A stretch of DNA of 64,000 nt from Oreocharis arfaki (GCA_013398015.1 VZRR01006749.1:310001-374000); one strand, 5' to 3'; counted from the first letter of the stretch, positions 26,278 through 36,675 are shown. Numbers and translations: made by a program. Notes: a model not told the origin generated them from the letters alone.

Positions 26278-29200
26278 CTAAAAATACCAGACAAATAAAA
26301 CAAAAGCTGTTATAATTAGGTGAGACAGTGAGAAAGGAATGAAAGGAATCAAATTAAGTGAGAGAGAACCTTGGCTTCTCATATATCAGTTATCTTTCCT
26401 GGCTTGAACTTCTACTTTATGCATGTGTCAGATGGAGGTCAGGGGCAGCCAACTGAAACTTGGTTAAAAGACAAATGGGCAGTTCCAGTAAGGCAGCAGT
26501 TATGATAAGAAGAACTGTTATTGAAGAGCTGGTTTAAATTATTCTTAGAAATGGGCAGGAAATAGTTTTCCTATCCTGAAAAAAATTCTGAGATGTCATA
26601 AAAAAATTTTCATGATAACTTGGAAGGAAAAATCAGAATCTCAAACATTGTCTCAGTAAGAAAACAGAAAAAAAATAGGATTGGACAAGAAAAAATAATT
26701 TTCAGAATGCTGCTTGGAATTTTGTCTTTTTTTAACTCTAATTTGCATAAATTTAGAAAATGGAAGAGTAATTTTTAGGTGAGTTTGTAATTTTATAGTG
26801 CTGAAATGGGATATTTTAATGATTCTGAACCTTCTTCACCAAAGCTGTAACTTTTCAAAATGAAACCTGAACTAAAAACACATCAAACCTAATCCTGTCA
26901 TCTGAACATTTTCAGATTTGGCTATTTGGCACCTTCTCAGTAGAAAAGATTTTATAAAAAGATTCTCTACTATTTTTGCTGAGACTTTTTGATCTGATGA
27001 ACTGCATTCTTTCTTTTGGCAAATTGAACTTGATTGAAATTGAAATGCTTAGGAATATTCCTAGAGGAATTCTAGCTGTATTTGATCATTGTTAACCTAT
27101 GATTTAACATGCATTTTAATATATGGCTTGAACACTTGTGTAGCATTACCTGGTTCAGATTCCTGAATGTCTTGAGGCAGATTGACAGCCAGTGACTTCC
27201 CAAATCTCTGTGGCAAATTTAGAAGTGATTGACTGGAACCTTTAACAAGTGGAGATCTCCCATGCCTGTGTGATACCTTTGGAGCCTGATTAGGTATGTT
27301 CTCTCCAAAAGCTCTTCCAAATCTCAGGGGCAAATTAGCAAATGGCTTAATGCTTCTTTCTTCTGGATAATTTCTTCCAAATCTAAGCGGTAAATTAGCA
27401 ACTGAATTTGGCATCTTCTTTACTGTAAAAGGGTTCATTTTAATGATATTTTTTGATGCCCAGTCTTCCATTTCTTCAAAATTGAGACTCCTCTGCTTTT
27501 CTTCCAAAATATTATCTTTAATCTAAAGAAAAATAATTTTAAAAAGGATACAATCATTTTATAGGGTACTACTCCAGCTACCAATCACACAAAGTATTCA
27601 ATTTCATACCTCCTTAGAAAGCTGCTGGGTAATGGTCTTATTTTTCTGCCTATGTAATGGTTTTCAGTTGTATTTGCTAAGCTCCGTTGTAATGTGAGCT
27701 CCTTCATATGGATTATTTCACATGCCAACATTTTTCTGCTTACCTTTTCAGACTTCTGACCACAAGAGCACATCTCCATATCAGTATCAGCAAATGGTTC
27801 TGTTCAAATGGTGTCAGTTGGCAATATTTCTGGGCACAGGTAGTCAGTACCTGTGCAATCAGTTAAGGGTGGACAGCAGTTGCTGTCAGGTCCACAATCG
27901 CAAATATCACCACCTGAAGTTATCTGGAGGGGAAGATGCTGAATATCTTTAGTGACTTGACACAGACCCAGACTCTTACTCATCTGGTGTGGATGAACAG
28001 GAGGATGGACCAAGCTACCTGAAGGTATAGCTCATTTGTTCCTAGGCGTTGGGTGGATGCTTTGGACCCAATATTCATCCAGGCTAACAGACAAGGAAGT
28101 GAATGGAAAGCTTTTGGGTCAAGTTCACCTCATGCCTGTTCTGGCCTTGCAGCATAGCGGTTATCTTGAGCCTTAAATGGCTTTAGTCCCCCACTAGTAC
28201 ATGAGATGCATTAGGAGCTCCTGGGCTCCTAATTTTTGTGCAACCAGCACAAAATATACTTTCTGTACCCATGATGACATACGGTGAAGAACTGAGCCTA
28301 GAATATTACCTGTCTCATGATGTAAAGGGCAGCTATTGCCTGCAAAACAGCTTTATCAGTATGACCCTTCTGACAGAGCAGTGTTCTTCCCTTGGCATAT
28401 AGAAAATCACTTACTTTTGTGACAAAAATAAGTTTCCAAGCCTTAATAGCAAATATGTACAAATATGGATTTAAATTTCAGTTAAAGACACAAATACTAC
28501 TAATCCTAATTTCACTTCCTTGTCCCTATTTGTCTTCCCTGTGAGCTTCTCCAGTTACTGGCAGAGAAGGGGAATGAACCATTCTAGTTCATACCTCATG
28601 ATTAAAACATTAAATAAACTATCCCTCTAAATGCACCTGCACACCCCTTCTGGAATTATATAAAAGACAGTGAGCTAAAGTCCAGAGGATTTGACTATCA
28701 TAATTGAAATAATATTTTTTTTGAAGGATGTTTATTATACCAATGATGATAAGTCAGAAAGAGAGGTTGGCTCCCATTTCCTAGGGAGTATTTGCAGGGC
28801 AGACATGAAAAATAACACAGATGAAGTGTGCAAATTTCATTTGGCATCTATTGAGACATAATAAATGTGCAACCCTGCAAAGAAATTTTTATAGGCAATT
28901 TCCAGAGTAAAATTTTAAGACCATTAATGATATTAGATTTAAAATGTTCTTTGTTTATCATTACTCTTTGAGTATTACAAGCATGCCTTTATTAATTTTG
29001 GATTAATAATCTATCTGTTATATTATGTGCATAAAGTGCCTGACAGGAATGTTAATTGAGGACCCATTGTGCAAGTAAGAAACATTTCAGAAAAAGTCTT
29101 AGCCTTATCACAGAGCTGTTTTGTAAGAAAATTGAAACGTGAGTTGATTTACACAGTATGGGTGTCTGAGCAAATAAATGTCTTGAAAATTCTTCCAACA

Positions 29201-29478
29201 AGCTTTTTTCATACTGCTAGTGCTGTAATGCTGAATGCTGTGGAATGAGTTTAGGAGAGCCTGTGCCGAAACATCCAATGTGCTCAGGATCTGACCCACA
29301 GTTCCCCCGAATAATGTCATAGTAGTGCAGATCTTACCTCGTAATATTCATCATCATTGTCTTCCCTGCTCTGCAGCCTGGACTTCATCGGTTCACTTAG
29401 GCACATGCTGTTTGGTGTGAGAAAGATCACTGTAGCTAAAGCAAACAGAACAAACTTCTTGGTTGAAATGGCTTTCAT
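26270..29478 (-). CDS. NPVF: NPVF: gonadotropin-inhibitory hormone / RFRP prohormone (three exons, spliced)
   Basis: Spliced minus-strand gene: exons 29338-29478, 27150-27522 and (inferred) 26270-26277. The 173-residue product is a secreted neuropeptide precursor. It starts with a signal peptide (about residues 1-26) and then holds three peptides ending in LPLRF-G-R, LPLRF-G-R and LPQRF-G-K (ending at residues 95, 115 and 154). The C-terminal Gly is the amide donor and the following basic residue the cleavage site. In birds this precursor yields GnIH-RP-1, GnIH and GnIH-RP-2, made in hypothalamic neurons and acting on GPR147/NPFFR1 to lower gonadotropin release (family knowledge). The first intron is phase 0, the second phase 1. 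The start at 29478 is chosen because it begins the signal peptide; an in-frame ATG at 29538 lies only about 11 bases after the TATA box and so is probably upstream of the cap site. The frame is open throughout, so the gene looks intact. Identity is very sure; exon 3 is the uncertain part. Confidence 0.95.
26278..27149 (-). other. NPVF: NPVF intron 2 (inferred, 872 bp)
   Basis: Donor CAG|GTAATG at 27149 and a candidate acceptor TTTTTAG ending at 26278, with a T-rich tract upstream. The interior is AT-rich and I recognise no repeat or exon. Its limits depend on the exon 3 call. Confidence 0.55.
27150..27522 (-). CDS. NPVF: NPVF exon 2: carries GnIH-RP-1, GnIH and GnIH-RP-2
   Basis: Starts with ATT (Ile48) after a TTTCTTTAG acceptor and reads IKDNILEEKQR before the first peptide. 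It contains all three RFamide peptides (27379-27489, 27319-27354, 27202-27255) and a spacer peptide (27256-27312). I end it at the CAG|GTAATG donor, leaving one G of the Gly codon (phase 1), because residue 171 is then the Pro of ESEP and a two-codon exon 3 brings the length to 173. Without that splice the frame would read on 16 more residues to a TAG at 27097-27099, giving 188 residues. That longer end is a fallback and looks like intron sequence. Confidence 0.93.
27202..27255 (-). other. NPVF: GnIH-RP-2 peptide region (RFRP-3 equivalent)
   Basis: Precursor residues 137-154, SPLVKGSSQSLLNLPQRF, preceded by Gly-Arg and followed by Gly-Lys. The LPQRF end is the bird GnIH-RP-2 / mammalian RFRP-3 signature. 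A lone Lys at residue 141 could give a shorter peptide starting GSSQ; the 18-residue form is the one I recall for zebra finch. Confidence 0.9.
27256..27312 (-). other. NPVF: Spacer peptide of NPVF, degenerate fourth RFamide-like unit (RFRP-2 position)
   Basis: Precursor residues 118-136, AFGENIPNQAPKVSHRHGR, between GnIH and GnIH-RP-2. It ends in R-H-G-R where the active units end in R-F-G-R, so it keeps the amidation and cleavage signal but lacks the Phe. This is the position of the mammalian RFRP-2 unit, which ends RSGR. Whether an amidated product is made is unknown. Confidence 0.6.
27319..27354 (-). other. NPVF: GnIH peptide, SIKPFANLPLRF-amide
   Basis: Precursor residues 104-115, twelve residues between a single Arg (PEER|S) and Gly-Arg. 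The LPLRF-amide end is the receptor-active motif of the family. As recalled, quail has SIKPSAYLPLRF and zebra finch SIKPFSNLPLRF, while European starling has exactly the sequence seen here. This is the main species clue in the window. Confidence 0.95.
27379..27489 (-). other. NPVF: GnIH-RP-1 peptide region (RFRP-1 equivalent), 37 residues
   Basis: Precursor residues 59-95, starting SLNFEEMEDW after a KQR cleavage site and ending NSVANLPLRF before Gly-Arg (amidation and cleavage). It contains a Lys-Lys pair at precursor residues 82-83; cutting there would release a 12-residue amide, MPNSVANLPLRF. That is the position and length of mature human RFRP-1. The full-length 37-mer is the form usually given for birds. 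Confidence 0.88.
27523..29337 (-). other. NPVF: NPVF intron 1 (1815 bp)
   Basis: Runs from the GTAAGA donor at 29337 to a TTTCTTTAG acceptor ending at 27523, with a T-rich tract just upstream of the AG. The interior is AT-rich. I see no repeat, exon or conserved motif that I could name in it; the short open frames near 27.6-28.0 kb have no recognisable product. Confidence 0.9.
29338..29478 (-). CDS. NPVF: NPVF exon 1 (coding part): signal peptide and N-terminal propeptide
   Basis: 47 complete codons from ATG (29478-29476) to GAG (29340-29338), followed at once by a donor reading GAG|GTAAGA. Residues 1-26 form a signal peptide: a basic start (MKAISTKK), a hydrophobic core (FVLFALATVIFL) and a likely cut near SMC|LSEP. 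An acidic propeptide (REDNDDEYYE) follows. The intron is phase 0 and joins Glu47 to Ile48 of exon 2, which matches the chicken and quail precursors as I remember them. Confidence 0.93.
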
Positions 29479-29540
29479 TTTTCTTAAGTTAAGCTTACTT
29501 AGAGAGCTCAGAATCTGTACAAAAAATAAAACTGCCATCT

Positions 29541-29549
29541 TTTTATATA
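29541..29549 (-). promoter_or_regulatory. NPVF: NPVF TATA box
   Basis: TATATAAAA on the minus strand, 71 bases upstream of the start codon (from the first T). A cap site about 30 bases on would be near 29515-29520, giving a short 5' untranslated region of about 40 bases without introns. The ATG at 29538 would then not be transcribed. Confidence 0.7.
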
Positions 29550-31105
29550 ATCAGAAAACAAAAAAAATTCTTTTCATCATGACATCAATCTCTAAAGCTC
29601 CAATTCCCAATATTAATTAGGGAAGTAATTTGAATGTATTTGAAGAATGTTGGGAATTTCTTTTGTGAAGCTTTTTAGACAACATAACTTTGTGTTAGGG
29701 ACACGCTGACTATACAGATATTTTCTTCTGGTGAAGTATGTCTTAATTAGCTAATTTTGAGAGCCACCACAGTAGGGGTATACAATAGCTACAATGCTCC
29801 ATCACCAGCAGACAAAAATCACCTTGTTTCTTTCTTTTGTATCAGTGTCCTCAGAAGGACTATGAAAGGAAGCTTTCCCCATGCATTCTTCTGCCTAAAC
29901 AATCCTTTTGGACCGTAGAATGCTTGTTTATACTCATGTACACCTAGAGACATTTGTCCCATTGAAATCAAGTGCTATCTATTGGATTTCTTGATCAGGT
30001 CCTAAGAGATGTTATGCCTCAATGTGATCTGTTGACATACATAGCGTCTGTGCTCTAAATTGGACATACTGATTTGCATTCAGAGTGGATTAGGTACATG
30101 CTTTTAAAACCCTGCCCATAAATTAAATTTTTAGAAATTCCAAAGGTTATGTTACATCTATGTTTTTAAGGACAAATTTCCAACGGTGGTTTTAAAAAAG
30201 GCATCTGCCACTTTGCTGAACACAGTGAAAGCACTGTGTTCCCCTGCATATTCTGTCCCAGAAGGAGATTCAGGATGCACACTAAACTTACCCTTAAAAT
30301 GCACATTGAATTGGTTGCTAGATAGGCTGGTGAGCCAGGCTAGCACTGGAATAAAAGCATATTGTGTTGTTCTTCCATTTGTTATTTCTAAATTCCTGAA
30401 CTGATTTAAATTAGTACGTAAAATCAGCCCCATATGAAGGAAATCTGATTGCTTGCATTAAGTGCTCACACTGAAAATTGGACTCTAGACATGTTATTTT
30501 GCAATTCAACACCAGAGGTGTAAAATGTCCATTCCATCACAGCACTGGCAATGTTGCCCCAAGAGAACATGTTTTATGCTGTGGGCAGCATGGATAGTAT
30601 GGACTGTTTATCTGTTGACAGTACGTTACTGTCTTTGTTGCACAGCGAAGCTGAAGGATTTGCAAATAACCTCATTTTTTAATTAAGCTGGCTGTTTTGA
30701 TGGGTGCATGCATGGACTAATTTATACCTTCGATTCTCTGAAACTGAGATCCTGAAAGCCATAAGCATCCTTCAGAGGGAAATCCCATTGACAGAGTTGG
30801 AAGTGATCAGGGACTGTTTCTTGTGGATGAACTTCCCCAGGTGGAGAGGTTGTGAAAGATTCTGCTCATTTTTTATGTGACAGAGACCATCAAATTGCTA
30901 AAATAGATGAGAATGGTATCAGTAAGATAATTAGGAGCTCCTATGTGAAAAGAGTGTATTTTAATCAGTAACTGACTTTTGTGTGTCACTTTCCTTTGAT
31001 GTTTTACATTTGCTTTTACATTTACATTTTTCTACTCTTCATTTCTTTGTGGTGTGCAATCCTTCTGGTTCTGGCTGACAGCAGAAAAGATTGAGTTCAA
31101 AGACC
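29550..31105. other. Upstream flank of NPVF
   Basis: The promoter-proximal 1.5 kb. It is AT-rich, with no CpG island, which suits a TATA-driven, cell-type-specific promoter. The palindromic TAAT site at 29745 is the one motif I would single out. Opposed 72- and 91-residue open frames near 30.2-30.4 kb look like chance. Confidence 0.7.
29745..29756. promoter_or_regulatory. Palindromic homeodomain-type site upstream of NPVF
   Basis: AATTAGCTAATT is a perfect 12-bp palindrome containing two head-to-head TAAT cores. It sits about 230 bp upstream of the predicted NPVF cap site. Homeodomain proteins, including LIM and paired types used in hypothalamic neurons, bind TAAT cores. Binding here is inferred only. 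Confidence 0.3.
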
Positions 31106-31412
31106 ATAGAATCATAGACGGTTTTGAATTGGAAGGGACCTTAAAGTCTAGTTCCAACCCCCCCTGACATAGTCAGGGACACTTTCCCCTAGACCAGGTT
31201 GCTCTGAGCCCCATCCAAGCTGGCCATCCACTTCCAGTGATGGGACATCCACAACTTTTCTTGGCAACCTGTTCTAGTATCTCATCACCCTCACAGTGAA
31301 GAATTTCTTCCCTATATCTAATCCAAATCCACTCTCTTTAAGTTTAAAGCTATTGCCCCTTGTCCCCGCTTTCACTAGAGCTTTCTTGCAGGCTCCCTTT
31401 ACGTACTGAAAG

Positions 31413-31418
31413 GCACTA
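31413..31418. repeat. Target-site duplication of the solo LTR, one side
   Basis: GCACTA, repeated exactly at 31802-31807 on the other side of the LTR. Six bases is typical of ERVK and alpharetroviral integration. Confidence 0.85.
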
Positions 31419-31801
31419 TGTCGCAGTTGAGGCAGACACGTGACACACACTAATTCTAACATAAAATGCAGGCAAAAAGTGTTTATTCTGAGAGCCAGTG
31501 TCATATATATACACTTTTGTATGTTTATCATTCGTGTTAGTTGTCCATTGGTTGCTCAACTACTACAGTAGATTCATTGGCTATTTTAACTACACCATAC
31601 TATCATTAGTTATCTACAACATAGACATCCTAAGAATCCAAACAAAATGCCAGCTGCAGCCTTGTTGCTGTTTATTCCCTCTATTGTTTTTAATTTCTTG
31701 CTTCTCTTGACTAGATTTCTCACAGGTAGAAATGGACTGTGCTGAGACCAATGTCAGACTCAGACTCAGACAGGCTTTCTGACCTGTTGTTAATTCCCAC
31801 A
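31419..31801 (-). mobile_element. Solo LTR of an endogenous retrovirus (ERVK / alpharetrovirus-like), complete
   Basis: 383 bp bounded by TG...CA and flanked by a perfect 6-bp direct repeat, GCACTA (31413-31418 and 31802-31807), inside a CR1 element. Read on the minus strand it has a TATA-like run (31503-31511) and an AATAAA (31482-31487) 24 bp further on, just before the expected cap site. That TATA-AATAAA layout and the 6-bp target repeat match alpharetrovirus-type LTRs (family knowledge). No gag, pol or env sequence is present, so this is the remnant of recombination between two LTRs. Confidence 0.85.
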
Positions 31802-31807
31802 GCACTA
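31802..31807. repeat. Target-site duplication of the solo LTR, other side
   Basis: GCACTA, an exact match to 31413-31418. Confidence 0.85.
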
Positions 31808-34014
31808 CAAGGTCTCCCCGAAGTCTTCCCTTTTTCAGGCTGGACAACTCCAGCCTGTCTCCATAGGTTCTCCAGCCCTCTGATCATCTTCATTGCCCTC
31901 CTCTGGACCTAGTCCAACAGGCCTATGTCCTTATTATATGAGTGGGCCCAGAGCTGGATGCCGTAATTCAGGTGGGATCTCATGAGAGTAGAATAGAGGA
32001 GCAGAGTCACCTCCCTCACCTTCTGGCCGCACTTCTTTTGGTGCAGCACAGGGTGTGGTTGGCTTTCTGGGCTGCAAGATCACTTTTCTGGCTTATGTGA
32101 TGGGAATAAGCACAGTTCTGTATAGTCTCAAGGGGCAGTGGTCCCCTTGCATTCTCTGAGACTGTTCTACAAGATGGTTTAGGGTGGGATGTGGTAAATA
32201 AGGAGGGCAAAGATACTGTACCAGTAGTGATTCATGAAGAGGGTTGTATGAGCATACATAAACCATGCATGCAGGAAGCAAGAAAGCATGATGATGCATT
32301 TGTCCTCATAGTGCCTTGGTACTCTCAGAGTAGGTGACTTGTCTTCTGTTTTTAAATAATATTCTTGGCAGGGAGGTGGAATTCTGGGGATACCAAAATG
32401 TTGGTATTTGCAAATCTGTGCCAGATTCTTCGGGAAACAGAGGGAATAAAATGTCAGTGGAGAAGACCTTTAGAAAGAGCCCATGTCCTCTTAGTGCTCT
32501 GATAGGTCAGGGCCAGCAATTGTCTCTTTTCACCAAGGGCTGAATGTGGGTTCCTGACTCTCTGGAGCCTCATGTCAGGGGGCTTCAATCTGTGGGAGAA
32601 GACAGATTTTCCAAGTTCCTTTTCTTTATGGTAACAATAAAGACAATAAAGAATGCAATTCATACTCTAATATCTATCTAATGTGGTCATTTACCACTGG
32701 GCCTTCCTTTTATCTAGCTGCTGGTTTATGAACCTCTCTCGATCAATGATCTTGCAATTGACTCTGTGAAGATATTTGCCTTCTAAATTAAATTGTATTG
32801 GCAAGATCCAAAAATTCCCTCTTTCATTGTTACATAAATACAAATTCTGCTTTCCCTGGACAGAAACAGAAAATGTACTGCTGTTGTCCAAGCCAAATCA
32901 GGCTTTCTTGACATTCAGCTTTTCTCCTATGTATGTTGATTTTCTAATCAACATAAAGTGAAGTTTTCAGGTGTTTTTCAGGCCAGGCAGTCAGGGAGTT
33001 GTGCGTCCTTATACTTTCTAATGAATTAATTTGCCTTTGATGGCTCTACAGCAGGAGCTCCTTGGAAATTTCAAGTCAAGCAGTTACAGTGATAGTTCAT
33101 TATCTTTCCTGAGGAAGGACTTGTCAGACCTTACTTCTCAAGTACCAGAATGGATAACATGAGTGCTCTTCATCAGTGTGATCATGACTTCAGTAGCAGC
33201 ATAAGCTGGCCCAGCTGACTTCCAGCTGAGGCAGCTGAGGCATCCTGTCATGATCTATTAAAATTATTTATTTGTGGAGGGAAGACACATTTGTGGGTGA
33301 CGCATTGGGTTGTAGAAGTGGGCTGTTTAATTGCTTCTGCTTGATCCACAAAGGGTCTGCTAAGCGACATGGAGGGGAAACAGCTCTGGGTGTTGTTGAA
33401 AATAATTTTTGAGTTCTTAGCCTCTGGTCCTACACTTGTTTTGTCTTGCTATCTTACTCATCAGCCAAATGATTCAGAGGACTTTAACATAACCGGACTT
33501 CCATTTTGAAAATTCCCCAGTTCAACAGGAATGAGCTGTGCCATCTACATGTGAAACAAGCCTCACTGGCAGTGACAATTTAAAGAGTTTTCCCACCGGT
33601 GCGTACTAGAGACTAGGACAAGGTGGTGTTTGCTTCTGTTTTTCCCATCATTTAATGTAGGTAGGCACCTTTTGGCACATAGGTAGGAGCAGTTCAGCTT
33701 AGTGGTTTAAGAGTAAGGTGGATCTGATCTGTGACAAGTTGATGGATATCTGCTTTAAAAATTTGACATTAAAGTAAAATTAGTAGTAATGGCAAAAGTA
33801 GCTCAATTTCATAAGCAACTCTATGCGCAGTTATTTGATTCCAGTGAAAGAACAAATTTTAATATTGCTCTTTTTTCATATCAGAATATACTGATAAATC
33901 CTTATCCATTATTAACAACATATTGTGTGAAAATTGCATGTTATATGATTCATGCCACCAATCAGCATCTGTGCATTTCCATAATGATAAATCATTCATA
34001 ATATATCATTTCAT

Positions 34015-34044
34015 ATATAATACATATTCATATATGTATTATAT
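34015..34044. repeat. Perfect inverted repeat, 13-bp arms, 4-base loop, all AT-rich
   Basis: ATATAATACATAT, loop TCAT, ATATGTATTATAT, within an AT-rich run from about 33.97 to 34.05 kb. It could extrude as a cruciform. Confidence 0.8.
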
Positions 34045-34741
34045 GACCTATCCTATGGCTCATTTTGAAGCAAGAAGATTTAAAAATATGTAACTGTTTT
34101 TGTTGGCAAGCAATTCTATTCATTTTTCACCCGTTCCTATGGCATGCAGTGGGTTGTGTTGGCTTTGCTCTGTTGTGCTCCAGTTCTGGTGCACAATGCA
34201 AGGTGTATTTGCCTGGAATATCTATGACTCCAAGCAGATAGATACACCTCGACTTCATTCAGTATCCTGACACTGTATACAGATGTAGACCTGGTGTCCC
34301 TCTTGTACTGAAAATAAATATTTCAGTGCTCAGGGGAACCAGTGAAGCTTGCTTTCCCATAACTTATTGATTGAATATTAAATGACAGTGTGTATTCTCT
34401 GAGGTCCAGTAAGGGTTAACCTTACCATAGGATCTCCGTGTAAGCACTGTCTCTATTCTCTCTTGCTATGCCTGTTGTTTCAGATAGATTTGTCCCTGCC
34501 AAATTTAACTGAACTTGACTTCTAGACTTGAAAATTATCATGGGTGACTGACAGACACACACTTATGCACAGAGAAACAGATTTGCCTCATTTTGTTAGA
34601 AAACCAGTACTAAATCAGGAATGGCTCTGCTGAAATATCAGAGGTAAGGCCTCAACATCTGTAAATTTACTGTGGACAGTGATAATTATGATCTTTATTA
34701 ATGAGGCGTTGGCTCAGCTTTTGGGGTTTTGCAGAATAGAA

Positions 34742-34788
34742 GAACCTACTCTACTGTGGAAGAATAGGGAACTTACTCTACTGTGAAA
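34742..34788 (+). repeat. Tandem duplication, 27-bp period
   Basis: TACTCTACTGTG occurs at 34747 and 34774 within similar surrounding bases (GAACCTACTC and GGAACTTACTC). Diverged, two copies. Confidence 0.65.
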
Positions 34789-36675
34789 GCCCCGTTCTTT
34801 GTGTACTGTAACTTGGTATGGAAAAATAACATTTATGAAACAGCCCTCTTTGATTTTCAGAATCAGACCTTTAGTTTTAAACCACATTTTTACCTACGTA
34901 TACCTCTGAGCTTTCCTGTTAGCTGCGTAGTAGTAAACAAAGGACAAATGAATACAAATATCAAGGTACAAATAATCTTATTTTAAGGTTAACCCCTATG
35001 AATTAGTCACCAGTGTTAGAAGATATTTTTCACCTTGATTCCCTGAATCCAGACTATAGATGTGTAACTCCACATTTTATTTTTTGTTTTTCTTTGAGCT
35101 TTTGGAGCAGCAGGACAGCATGAGAGACATGACAACAATGAGAAGCTTGAGCTGTAATGGTAACAAGCTGAAAACTACTTTGTCTTCTTAGTAAATAAGG
35201 TGTGAACAATAATTCCAGAGTAGACAGGTTCTTCAATTATACATTTGTGTTATTAATAAAATAAACATGTTTTCAACAACATTTGGGATATAAATGCATT
35301 CTTTTTTACTAACTACTCTGCAGAGTGTAATACCATACTTGCCAATCTACTCTAGCTTGTAGCAGCTCTTGCCCGTTCCTGTCTATTAAAAATTAAACCC
35401 TTTTACCATACATTATTAAAAGTGCTTTGGTTGGCTGCAAATCAAGAAAGACTTCATAAAGTCTTACAAGAACAAGAAATCTGATTAAATCTGGAGTCCA
35501 CAGGCAGCAATGGAAAGTGCATGAGAAAAAATACATTAAATTATGCCTTAAAAACTCCTTCAGGACTTTAAAAAATCATTAGTAGATTTTTTTCAAGTTA
35601 ACTATTAACCAAGGGACTCCTAATAGATTCATTATTCCATGTTTTCCCTTCACTTTTTCAGTTTGGAACCTGTGTTAGTTATAGATACAAATACCTTCAT
35701 TCCTAGTTCTCCCCTTTTTCAGAATGTTTTTTTTCTTAGAAATATTATGCTCTTTTAATAGTTCCCCTGTGCCTTGTATATAAACACAGGAGTTTGAAGA
35801 TTAAATTATATGTTAGCTGAATTGTGGGTTGCAGGGACTGATTTTCACTTTAGGGAAAAATTTAAGCTATTTAGGAGAGGAAAAAAATTCAGGGAAAACA
35901 CCTCTGTTTTGTGGAGTAAGAAAAAGACTGCGAGCACTTTACTGACAAAGCTGGAGAAGCAGGTCCAGCTTATTTGAGCAAGCCTCCTGCCAGGGCCACC
36001 TCCCAGGAAGAGGGTCAAAGGCTTCTCAGCTGGTTGAAATAGGGCTTGGGAAGAGAGGTACCCACTTGATGGAAAAGAGACGAGATTAACAGTGCAGACA
36101 GTGGTCCAATTATTGGCAATTTTGTGCGGCTTTCTTTGACCCTTGGTACTGGGTATTGCTGGACAGCTTGGCTGCTTTAGCCCTGAAATTTTTATTGTTT
36201 AAAAAGTCACTTTTCTCCCCTATTTTCCCTCCCTCTTAATTTTTTTTTCTGTAATTGTGCTTCCCTGTTCATTTGAAATACAGAGGACAGATTCTTGTGA
36301 AGATCTGATCCTATGGTGTGTCTATGGGATCAGAAGGTTTCTAATGGGAAGACTGGGAATGATAAGGTGCAGGTCAGTACTGGAACCCGTGCATTAGCTG
36401 TTCTACAGCTCACCTGTGATATCTCAGGGCAGTTGAATGAGGAAAGCTTATGAAGAAATAAATAAGAAAAAAAAAAAGCCCTGAGAGGACAAATCTAGAA
36501 CCTGAATACAGGATGGGACATGCCATTTTCAAATAAAAGGATCTAGGGGAAAACACCAGGATTACTCAGGTTTAATTGCTGTGCTGGTTTGGGGCCCACA
36601 CTGAAACAGCTGTGTTCAACCTCACTTCGTTGTGAAGGAGAACACTTCAAAACTGTTGCACAGGGGTCCCTAATT

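Larger units (their letters stand above)
31106..32100 (-). mobile_element. CR1 LINE fragment split by a solo LTR
   Basis: Minus-strand CR1 with its 3' end at 31106 (TAGAATCATAGACGG, then GAATTGGAAGGGACCTTAAA). CR1 sequence runs to 31418, is interrupted by the LTR at 31419-31801, and resumes at 31808 in the same register (CAAGGTCTCCCC...). It continues to about 32.1 kb, where it reads GGCTTTCTGGGCTGCAAGAT and then fades. Removing the LTR and one target copy restores a continuous element. Confidence 0.88.
32101..36675. other. Non-coding, no gene recognised
   Basis: Contains the AT-rich inverted repeat at 34.0 kb and the 27-bp duplication at 34.75 kb. No exon, RNA gene or further transposon recognised. 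Confidence 0.8.

Noticed and set aside
27097..27149. C-terminal extension of NPVF by read-through to TAG
   Set aside because: A good donor precedes it, and the added residues do not fit the remembered bird C-terminus; splicing gives the expected 173 residues.
29479..29538. Upstream in-frame ATG of NPVF adding 20 residues
   Set aside because: It is about 11 bases from the TATA box, so probably before the cap site, and it would spoil the signal peptide start.
31437..31442. CACGTG E-box near the LTR end
   Set aside because: A six-base match occurs by chance; it lies downstream of the expected LTR cap site and nothing ties it to NPVF rhythm.
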